Below, in pieces: positions 48,803-58,191 of a stretch of DNA of 64,000 bases; position 1 is the first letter of the stretch; every line of letters starts with the position of its first letter. The stretch is taken from the NCBI GenBank assembly GCA_937982665.1, contig CALJLD010000060.1, positions 21,258-85,257 of the forward strand, in the 5' to 3' direction. The stretch is from an uncultured Planctomycetales bacterium (GTDB lineage: Bacteria; Planctomycetota; Planctomycetia; Pirellulales; S012-138). The notes under the pieces were generated by a model. It did not search any database. It saw nothing but the letters and a program-made list of their open reading frames with translations, and had not been told where the DNA came from. Made by a program: the position numbers and the translations under genes.

Positions 48803-49951
48803 ATGCGCTATCAGAACGTATTCCTCGAATCCATCGGCTATGTCCTCCCCGGCGAGGTCTTAACGTCGAGCGATTTGGAAGCGCGGCTCCAGCCGGTCTA
48901 TTCGCGGCTGCGGCTGCCTGAAGGCCGCTTGGAACTCATGTCCGGCATCCAGGAACGCCGACTTTGGCGGCCAGGCACGCTCCCCAGTCAAATGAGCGCG
49001 GCTGCCGGGGAATTGGCTCTCAAAGCCGCGGAAGTTCAGCCGCAAAGCGTGGGAGCAATCTTTCATTGCGGAGTTTGTCGGGATCAATTGGAACCGGCCA
49101 CAAGCTGTCATGTCCATCGCAGCCTGAAGTTGCCGTCAACTTGCCTAGTGCATGACGTTTCCAACGCATGCCTGGGCTTCCTCAACGGCATGATCCTGGC
49201 AGCCAATATGATCGAGCTTGGCCAGATCAACTCGGCCTTGGTGGTCACCAGCGAAGGCAGCCGCGAGTTGGTCGAAGGGACGATCAACGAACTCAATACC
49301 AATGAGACTCTGACGCGCGACGACATCAAGCTCGCCGTTGCGTCGTTGACAATTGGCTCAGCCGCGGTTGCCGCCGTGCTGACCAACCAGCAACTTTCAC
49401 GGCACGGCACAAGGCTCTCCGCAGCCGTAAGCCGCGCATACACACAGCACGACAGGTTGTGCCAGGGGACAATGGATCAAGGCGTCGCCGAGGGGATGCA
49501 GCCTTTGATGCAAACCGACTCCGAGCAATTGCTGACCGCAGGCATTGAATCCGCCACCGCGTGCTTTGACGACTTTGCGGCTGAGTCGGGATGGTCACAA
49601 ACACAGATTGACCGCACCGTTGGCCACCAGGTTGGCAAAGCCCATCGCAAGGCGTTGTTGTCAACGCTAAAGCTGGACCCTGCGAACGATTTCACCAGCT
49701 ACGAACGCCTGGGCAACACCGGAAGCGCGGCGCTCCCCATCACAACGGCGTTTGCGGCCGAGGCGAACTTCCTGCGACCTGACGACCGCGTCGCCCTCAT
49801 GGGCATCGGCTCCGGCATCAATGTCGTAATGCTCGCCGCCGATTGGCAATCGATCGCCATTGAGGGACGGGATGAAATAGCGGTTAGTCCCGTTGCCATT
49901 CGTCCGCCTAACACTGCGAGACCAGAGCGCCCGAAGCTGAGTCTTTCGTGA
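48803..49951 (+). CDS. 3-oxoacyl-ACP synthase III-family protein (OleA-like)
   Basis: 382 residues of the thiolase fold. Catalytic Cys123 in DVSNACLGFLNGM, His in VGHQVGKAH and Asn in ERLGNTGSAALP complete the Cys-His-Asn triad of KAS III/FabH enzymes. The N-terminal segment LRLPEGRLELMSGIQERRLW and the surrounding DVSNACLG match long-chain-accepting OleA-like ketosynthases more than housekeeping FabH; that is a judgement by eye. Neighbours are not fatty-acid or olefin genes (oleBCD are absent here). The last 25 residues are a Pro/Arg-rich tail. Confidence 0.9.
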   Translation: MRYQNVFLESIGYVLPGEVLTSSDLEARLQPVYSRLRLPEGRLELMSGIQERRLWRPGTLPSQMSAAAGELALKAAEVQPQSVGAIFHCGVCRDQLEPATSCHVHRSLKLPSTCLVHDVSNACLGFLNGMILAANMIELGQINSALVVTSEGSRELVEGTINELNTNETLTRDDIKLAVASLTIGSAAVAAVLTNQQLSRHGTRLSAAVSRAYTQHDRLCQGTMDQGVAEGMQPLMQTDSEQLLTAGIESATACFDDFAAESGWSQTQIDRTVGHQVGKAHRKALLSTLKLDPANDFTSYERLGNTGSAALPITTAFAAEANFLRPDDRVALMGIGSGINVVMLAADWQSIAIEGRDEIAVSPVAIRPPNTARPERPKLSLS

Positions 49952-49980
49952 ATGCCATTGCCCCCGGATAAACGTACTGG

Positions 49981-50403
49981 TTATCGGCTCGCTGTTTGAA
50001 AGTCAAACTCTGTTTCACCGCTGGCGGTAACTTCTACCTTCAAGATCGTTCTTCGATTGAATTGGGGCGCCACCGAATTCGGCGGCTGCACGAGCTTGCC
50101 TTCTTGCTCCAGAAACGTTGCGGGATCATCTAACCCTTCAGGCACGGGATCGTCCCGATAGATTTCCACCGCGTAGATTCCGGCCGACGGGCCATCGGAA
50201 GATCCAAAAGCGTATCCGCCGTCGGTGATTGAAGTTGACGTCGTGGGAGCATCAACACCGGCAGCGGGGACAAACTTAATGACTCCCGCTGCCAGTGGTT
50301 CTCCGTCCAATGTGACCTTCCCGGAAACCGGAATTCCGTCACCGCATCCAATCAAAGTTGTCAAAACCAACAGAAGCAAACTAAGGAAGCGTGCGCGGAG
50401 CAT
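49981..50403 (-). CDS. Small lipoprotein with an Ig-like/carboxypeptidase-regulatory-type fold
   Basis: 140 residues. Signal with lipobox LIGC (Cys20; RARFLSLLLLVLTTLIGCGD). The mature part starts IPVSGKVTLDGEPLAAGVIK, a beta-strand pattern of the carboxypeptidase-regulatory-like type, followed by VPAAGV and YAFGSSDGPSAGIYAVEIY. This lipoprotein type is typically found beside DUF1559 proteins in planctomycetes, exactly as seen here (next gene on the same strand, 55 bp). Function unknown. Confidence 0.9.
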   Translation of the reverse strand: MLRARFLSLLLLVLTTLIGCGDGIPVSGKVTLDGEPLAAGVIKFVPAAGVDAPTTSTSITDGGYAFGSSDGPSAGIYAVEIYRDDPVPEGLDDPATFLEQEGKLVQPPNSVAPQFNRRTILKVEVTASGETEFDFQTASR

Positions 50404-50458
50404 GACAATTCACCGGAAAGGCTGCGAACAACTGGACGGGAGAGAAGAGACGCAAGCG

Positions 50459-51346
50459 TTATTTACCGGCAAGTGTTTCCGTTTCGCCGCGATCACGAGT
50501 CACCAAAGCTTTCAAGACATCCGGGCTCGTATACGTGGGCACAAAGTGAACGGAGGAATCTCCCATCACAAAATTTGCGCCAGCGGGGTGATCGCTGCGG
50601 AACGTCCACAGTTCGTCAAAACCGTTGATTAGCAGTTCCGAGTTGTAGACGCCGACCATTGTGCCTTGCGAGTAGCCGGGATATCCGGTGGCCCATTCGC
50701 CCAATCCCCCGCGCAAGTTGCCGGAGCTGCACATGTAATTGCGGATACTGTAATCCGTTTCGCCGGCCATGAAGGTATTGGATGAGCCGTCAAGAATGGT
50801 CGAGAACGAAGTGTGCTGGTTGTCGCCATCCCAGACAAAGAAACCATCTCGAGCGGCCGCACTGTGGCCCGACGAGTTACTCGATATCGAAAGCACATAG
50901 CTGCATTGGCCCTGCTCACCCTGGCAATCAGGGAACCAACGCGCCATTGAAGGGCAAATAAAGAACTCAATCTCCTGACTCACGGCGGCTTGATTGGCCG
51001 GATCCGACCAGTCCTTCGAAATGTCGTAGAGCTGGTAAAGGTTCGAGTTCTCGCAAAATGGCAAGATGTCGGTAAACCCGCTCCGCAATCGTCCGACGCC
51101 TGCTCCTGGCGAAAAACCGCTGGAAGCAAATGGGAACTGGCCATGCACATCATGGAACATCGTTGTCGCCAACCCAATCTCGTGCAGGTTGTTTGTGCAC
51201 GATGATCGCCGACCCGCTTCTCGCGCGGCCTGAACAGCAGGCATCAGCAACGCAACCAGAATGCCTACGATTGCGATGACGATGAGTAATTCGACCAGAG
51301 TAAAGCCAGCGGCATCGCTGGCCCGTAGGCCCTTTTTGACTTTCAT
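50459..51346 (-). CDS. DUF1559 protein with a prepilin-type N-terminus
   Basis: 295 residues from ATG 51346 (MKVKKGLRASDAAGFTLVEL). The type IV pilin-like signal GFTLVELLIVIAIVGILVAL is followed by MPAVQAAREAGRRSSCTNNL, the usual start of the DUF1559 domain, and by HPAGANFVMGDSSVHFVPTY near the end, which is a strong family mark. These proteins are massively expanded in planctomycetes; roles as pseudopilins or surface proteins are suspected. The longer reading from 51520 precedes the AGAGGA site and was discarded. The 160 bp upstream hold a Fur-box-like repeat. Confidence 0.95.
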   Translation of the reverse strand: MKVKKGLRASDAAGFTLVELLIVIAIVGILVALLMPAVQAAREAGRRSSCTNNLHEIGLATTMFHDVHGQFPFASSGFSPGAGVGRLRSGFTDILPFCENSNLYQLYDISKDWSDPANQAAVSQEIEFFICPSMARWFPDCQGEQGQCSYVLSISSNSSGHSAAARDGFFVWDGDNQHTSFSTILDGSSNTFMAGETDYSIRNYMCSSGNLRGGLGEWATGYPGYSQGTMVGVYNSELLINGFDELWTFRSDHPAGANFVMGDSSVHFVPTYTSPDVLKALVTRDRGETETLAGK

Positions 51347-51506
51347 GGGAGTCCTCTTCGCGTATTTCCAAAGGAAACGGCTCAGTCCAGCAACACTGCG
51401 TGGACTCAAACACGGACAATGGCTGGCTAGCGAAGAGGTGCGGCAAGAGCCGGCGGCCATGGCGGGCGGACGAACGATCCGTGTGAGAAAGAAATCTATC
51501 AAATGC

Positions 51507-51537
51507 CTTATTGATATCAAGTCTCAATTTCAATAAG
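51507..51537. promoter_or_regulatory. Candidate Fur-box-like inverted repeat
   Basis: CTTATTGA (51507-51514) and TCAATAAG (51530-51537) form perfect arms, and the interior (TATCAAGTCTCAATT) is AT-rich with TTGA/TCAA elements reminiscent of Fur-binding sites. It lies between the DUF1559 gene and hemP. The identification rests on the hemP neighbour and on the repeat pattern, not on a tested consensus for planctomycetes. Confidence 0.4.
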
Positions 51538-51601
51538 ATCTCGCGTAGTGGGCCAGGTGAGTTCTAAGTGCCGTTCTTGCCAGATGATAGTGAAACGCCT
51601 G

Positions 51602-51799
51602 ATGTCTGCCGAATCTCAATTCCCTTCGCAGCAGCCAACGAATGCGAGCGATTCGCAACCTCGTCTGATTCCCCATTCGCCACGAACTATCGAGTCCGAA
51701 GACATCCTCCAAGGCGAAGACGAAGTGCAGATTCTCCATTTGGACAAGGTGTACCGCCTGCGCAAGACGCGGAACGGAAAGCTCATTCTGCAGAAGTGA
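51602..51799 (+). CDS. hemP: Hemin uptake protein HemP
   Basis: 65 residues from ATG 51602. The C-terminal half carries the HemP signature: DILQGEDEVQILHLDKVYRL followed by RKTRNGKLILQK. HemP is a small cytoplasmic protein encoded in haem/iron uptake operons; its mode of action is unclear (it is required for hemin uptake in some proteobacteria and in others acts as an activator). The ATG at 51584 or 51548 would add residues without family support. The transporter gene 246 bp downstream is on the same strand. Confidence 0.88.
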   Translation: MSAESQFPSQQPTNASDSQPRLIPHSPRTIESEDILQGEDEVQILHLDKVYRLRKTRNGKLILQK

Positions 51800-52045
51800 A
51801 TCTCGGCGTTCCCTGCTCGCGCATTCGCTCGTTCCAATGCACGCCTGCTAACGCACATTGCGGCTGCACGACATCTGGCAGACCGTGTTGGTTTGGTGTC
51901 GCCGGCGGTTCTTGGGCATGAAAGTTTGCCGTGGACATTGCCCTCGTGCGCGGATTCGCTTGCGTCAACAGAGATGCGAGATAAAACCAAGGCTCATTCC
52001 CTTTGGTTCTTCCGTCCAGCATTCTCACTCCGGCGCATCGGCAGC

Positions 52046-54082
52046 ATGTCAGAACAGCAAAGACTTCCGCGCACGGCATATGGTCTGAAAGAAGGCGAGA
52101 AGTTTGTTCCGTTGACTTACGGTCAAACGCTGACGGAATTCACTTTCAAGTCCATACTCTCAGGCGCTGTGCTGGGCATGCTGTTTGGCGCGGCCAACAC
52201 ATACTTGGGATTGAAGGCGGGATTGACCATCTCAACGTCAATTCCAATTGCCGTCCTCACGGTGATCTTGTTTCGCGCGCTCGCCAGCGCCGGCAAAGGC
52301 GGTTCAATCCTTGAACTGAACATGTCGCAGACCGTTGGTTCGGCGAGTTCGTCCGTGGCATCCGGCCTGTTGTTCACAATCCCGGCGCTGTACTTGTGGA
52401 ACAAGGAGCCGGAATCGCTGGGGCCACCGACGTGGTTGCAGATGGCGCTCCTGGGTATGGCAGGCGGTTTGTTGGGCGTTTTGGCGATGATCCCACTGCG
52501 CCGCTACTTGATTAAGCAAGAGCACGGCAAACTGCTCTACCCCGAAGGCATGGCTTGCGCCGAAGTCTTGGTTGCCGCCACCCGCGGCGGAGCCAGAGCA
52601 GCCGGAGTTTTCTGGGGGATTGGTGCCGGTCTGATTCTGAAACTGCTGACCGGACTCAAAGTTGTTGCTGACAAAGTTGTTGTTTCTTTGCCGTTCAAGT
52701 CCGAGTTCTCGATCAGTGTTTCGCCAGCATTGATTGGCGTGGGTTACATCCTGGGCCCAAGGATCGCCACGGTCATGGTCGCCGGCAGCGCGATCTCCTA
52801 CTTCATCATCATCCCGTCCATTGTCCTTATCGCCGGAAATGACGCACCGTTCTTACCGGAGATCCAAGGCGATGAAGTAAAACTCATCTCGGAGATGAAG
52901 ACCAAAGACATTTGGAATCTCTACGTGCGATACATTGGCGCCGGAGCTGTGGCCACTGGCGGGATATTCACACTGATCAAGTCAATCCCCACCATGCTCG
53001 CCTCGTTCCGTTTGGGTCTTGCGCACATGCGGGGCAAACAGCAAGGCGATGATTCCAACTCTGGCGAAGCCCGACTCGACCGCGACCTTTCGTTTCGTGT
53101 CGTCGGGCTTCTTGTCACCGGCATCCTGCTGGTTCTAATCTTCGTTCCCGGCATTCTCGGCAAACTTGATACTATTCCCGAACGCGCTTGCGCGGCCGTG
53201 CTTGTCGCGATCTTCGCGTTCTTTTTTGTGACTGTCTCGTCACGAATTGTTGGCCTTGTTGGCGTGACGTCGAATCCCACATCGGGAATGACAATCGCCA
53301 CCGTGATTGGCACCAGCCTGATCTTCTATGCATTGGGATGGACCGGGATGGAAGGCAAAGTCACCGCCCTGATGGTCGGCACAGTCGTCTGCACCGCGGC
53401 GTCAATCGCCGGCGACACTTCACAAGACCTGAAGACTGGCTATGTGTTGGGGGCTACTCCGCGCTGGCAGCAGATTGGCGAGTTGCTGGGCGTGCTCACT
53501 TCCGCAGGCGTTGTCGCGCTTGTGCTCATGGTTTTGGATCGCACAGCCAAAGGTGGCATCGGTGGCGAAGAGTTCTCCGCACCGCAAGGTACGCTGATGA
53601 AGATCGTGATCTCTGGCGTGCTGGATCAACAACTTCCCTGGATGCTGATTCTCACCGGCGTGATCATCGCGACGATTGCCCTGATCTTCCGCTTGCCTGT
53701 GCTTGCTTTCGCCGTTGGCGTGTATCTGCCCCTTTACACAATGGCCGCAGTTTTTCTCGGCGGCATGGTGCGGTTGTGGATCACACACAAACAGCCGGAA
53801 GCGGAAAGCGAGCGTCGCCGCGAGCAGGGCGTATTGGCCGGCTCAGGCTTTGTCGGTGGCGAAGGGCTCACCGGCGTTTTGATCGCAATTGTTGTGCTCA
53901 GCCTGGCGTCGTTCGGGGGATCGCTTTGGGACAAGACGCTTGTTGAGTCATTGCCGCTTTCGGCCAGCGCCGTTCCGATTGTGAACAACATCCTCAGCGC
54001 CGCGGCCATTGTGGCGATTGCACTCTTCTTGCGATGGCAGGCACTGCGGCGCGTCGACAAGCCTGACGATGCTTCAGCTTGA
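52046..54082 (+). CDS. OPT family oligopeptide transporter
   Basis: 678 residues from ATG 52046 (MSEQQRLPRTAYGLKEGEKF). Many hydrophobic segments (about 14-16) and OPT family motifs: TEFTFKSILSGAVLGMLFGA, ANTYLGLKAGLTISTSIP, GTSLIFYALGW, AASIAGDTSQDLKTGYVLG and SAAAIVAIALFLRW near the end. Such transporters import oligopeptides or iron-peptide/siderophore complexes, driven by protons. The hemP gene upstream hints at an iron-related substrate, but this is inference. The longer reading from 51893 adds 51 residues before the family start. Confidence 0.93.
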   Translation: MSEQQRLPRTAYGLKEGEKFVPLTYGQTLTEFTFKSILSGAVLGMLFGAANTYLGLKAGLTISTSIPIAVLTVILFRALASAGKGGSILELNMSQTVGSASSSVASGLLFTIPALYLWNKEPESLGPPTWLQMALLGMAGGLLGVLAMIPLRRYLIKQEHGKLLYPEGMACAEVLVAATRGGARAAGVFWGIGAGLILKLLTGLKVVADKVVVSLPFKSEFSISVSPALIGVGYILGPRIATVMVAGSAISYFIIIPSIVLIAGNDAPFLPEIQGDEVKLISEMKTKDIWNLYVRYIGAGAVATGGIFTLIKSIPTMLASFRLGLAHMRGKQQGDDSNSGEARLDRDLSFRVVGLLVTGILLVLIFVPGILGKLDTIPERACAAVLVAIFAFFFVTVSSRIVGLVGVTSNPTSGMTIATVIGTSLIFYALGWTGMEGKVTALMVGTVVCTAASIAGDTSQDLKTGYVLGATPRWQQIGELLGVLTSAGVVALVLMVLDRTAKGGIGGEEFSAPQGTLMKIVISGVLDQQLPWMLILTGVIIATIALIFRLPVLAFAVGVYLPLYTMAAVFLGGMVRLWITHKQPEAESERRREQGVLAGSGFVGGEGLTGVLIAIVVLSLASFGGSLWDKTLVESLPLSASAVPIVNNILSAAAIVAIALFLRWQALRRVDKPDDASA

Positions 54083-54119
54083 TCGATCGGTGAACTCAAC
54101 CTGACAGTTTCATCCAGAC

Positions 54120-55736
54120 TTATTCTGAGCCAGATTTAGCTTCAGCTCGACCATGCCGCCGCAACAAGTCGTCGATTTCTCGATGACCTGACGGGAATGG
54201 CGAGACGCGCCTCACGTCCGCGCCGGCGGCAATCAACGCTTCCACACTCTTCACATATTGTCCGGCATGGGGGCGTCTGATGCCGCGAACTCTTCCGGCG
54301 GTGTCGTCCTCACAATTGGACGCGCCAAAGACACAGCAATCCAGCGCGGTGCCTTGGAAGTTGTTGAGCGTCTCCAGATTGGCGCCGCGTGAGATCAAGA
54401 ATTCGATCACTTCAAAGTTGCCGCGCCAGGCTGCCTGATTAATGGCCGTCCCAAAATCGCCTTTGGCCTCGATCGAGAATCCCAACTCCACCATCAACCG
54501 CACGGCCGGCAGATTTCCTTCATAGGCAGCCTGCGGCAGCGAACCATGTTCCGCGGGGGTCAGGTCTTTGATGATGTCAGGATGCTTGATCAGCAGCGCT
54601 CGAGCACTTGGCTCATCCGCGTTGAAGCATGCACACAAGAATCGGTCGACGTCTGACGCTTCGTGCTCGTGCGCGCCATGCCGTTGCAACAACTCGGCCG
54701 CTTTGGCATGGCCCCAGCGTACGGCCCAAGCATACGGCGTGCGCCCGCTTTCGACTCGCATCTTGAGGTTTGCGCCACCGTTGACCAACATCTGGATTAC
54801 GTCCGCGGATCTGCGCCGCACAATCGCTCCGTGCAGACGCGTTTGATGTTCACCCCACGGTGTCTTGAAGTTCGGGTCCGCGCCGTGTTGAAGGTAAAGC
54901 TGAACACCTTGCGGATTCTCAAAGTCCAGCATTCGCCCCATGCAATACGAAACCTTATCCGTGTGTGGATCCGCTTCGAGGATCAGCCTCAGGCATTCCA
55001 GTTCCTGGAACTCGCTGGCGTGGTAGAGCGATTCCGGTCCCAAGCCCGGTGCGGCGTCGTTGGGGTCCGCCCCCGCTTCCAGCAACATGCGAGTCAACTC
55101 CGCCACGTTGTTGATGCCTGCCGCGCCGTACAAACAGGTCTGCCGGGCGTTGGGGTCCGCGTTGACCATGTAATAGGCATTCGGGTCCGCGCCGGCATCC
55201 AGCAGCAACCGCGCAATCTCCAACATGTTTCTCTGTTGCTCGCCATCCCGCGCCAGAAATCGGGAGAAGCACAAATAAGAAAGTGGCGTACGATCGCCCG
55301 GCCCGCCGGCAAGCTTCGCGGCCAGCGGATTCTCCCCGATCAAACGCTGAGCCGATTCCAGGTGACCGCTGACAGCCGCCGTGTAGATATCGTGCTCTGC
55401 CAGTGTTGGATCAGTCTGCAGCAACCGTTCCGCGAGCGCAATTTCCTGAGAGACGGCCGCGCGAACTAAATGCGAAGCACGCTGGGAACGCGGCGCATTT
55501 GTCTCTTGCGAATATTGCCGCAACTGCCCCCAATGATCGAAGTCATACTCGCGAGCCAGGGCCAATCTTGCGTTGTCCAGCGTAAAGAGCTTCGGAGGAA
55601 TGGTCGCCAGCCACGGGACAATCGCCTCCACGCGTTTCCGCGCCTGGGCGTCGCCACCTTCAAAGGCAGCCTGCAACTCCACCGAGGCTTGTTCGAGATC
55701 TGCAAGGACCGGCAAATTGGGACCGAGACTGGTCAT
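54120..55736 (-). CDS. Ankyrin repeat protein
   Basis: 538 residues from ATG 55736 (MTSLGPNLPVLADLEQASVE). At least seven ankyrin-like repeats: AAVSGHLESAQRLIGENPLA, LLLDAGADPNAYYMV, LLEAGADPNDAAPG, LYLQHGADPNFKTPWGE, VNGGANLKMRVESGRTPYAW, AAYEGNLPAVRLMVELGFS, AAWRGNFEVIEFLISRGANL and VEALIAAGADVRRVSP. The N-terminus (residues 1-110) has no known domain. No signal or TM, so cytoplasmic. The reading from 55970 adds 78 residues with no ribosome site. It probably mediates protein binding. Confidence 0.9.
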   Translation of the reverse strand: MTSLGPNLPVLADLEQASVELQAAFEGGDAQARKRVEAIVPWLATIPPKLFTLDNARLALAREYDFDHWGQLRQYSQETNAPRSQRASHLVRAAVSQEIALAERLLQTDPTLAEHDIYTAAVSGHLESAQRLIGENPLAAKLAGGPGDRTPLSYLCFSRFLARDGEQQRNMLEIARLLLDAGADPNAYYMVNADPNARQTCLYGAAGINNVAELTRMLLEAGADPNDAAPGLGPESLYHASEFQELECLRLILEADPHTDKVSYCMGRMLDFENPQGVQLYLQHGADPNFKTPWGEHQTRLHGAIVRRRSADVIQMLVNGGANLKMRVESGRTPYAWAVRWGHAKAAELLQRHGAHEHEASDVDRFLCACFNADEPSARALLIKHPDIIKDLTPAEHGSLPQAAYEGNLPAVRLMVELGFSIEAKGDFGTAINQAAWRGNFEVIEFLISRGANLETLNNFQGTALDCCVFGASNCEDDTAGRVRGIRRPHAGQYVKSVEALIAAGADVRRVSPFPSGHREIDDLLRRHGRAEAKSGSE

Positions 55737-56126
55737 GGAAGGACGAAAAAACGCGGAAGGATGCAGGGCTGGTGAGAAATGACTTGACCGCGGCGAACCT
55801 GGAGGGCTTTCGATTGTCTGTTGGGGCAGGCGAATTCCCGCCTCAAACCTCGCCCCCAAGCAAGCTTGCATGGGCGCTGCCTGGAACATTGTTCCAAGAA
55901 ACGCTGCTGCTGAAGAGCAATCGATGAGAATTGAACGAAACGAAATGTCGGCAACCAAGGCGATCGCCACAAACGGCGGTTTGCCTCGAATGTCGATGTA
56001 GCGTGATTGTAACGTGGCACGCAGCGGCGTGTAACAGTTTCCGTCGCACTCCGCGCCGTTCGTTCTGTTCGATACAATGCCGCCACGAGCGGTGTTTACC
56101 TCATCTTGCCAGCAGCATTCGGTTCC
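55737..56126. other. 390-bp divergent region between the ankyrin gene and metG
   Basis: No gene can be supported. A perfect 15-bp palindrome TGGAACATTGTTCCA lies at 55882-55896. TACAAT at 56073-56078 could be a -10 for metG, but no good -35 is seen at the usual distance. Confidence 0.45.
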
Positions 56127-58163
<2,037 letters not shown>

Positions 58164-58191
58164 CGGCGAGTCGCGGACTCCTCAACTTGCG

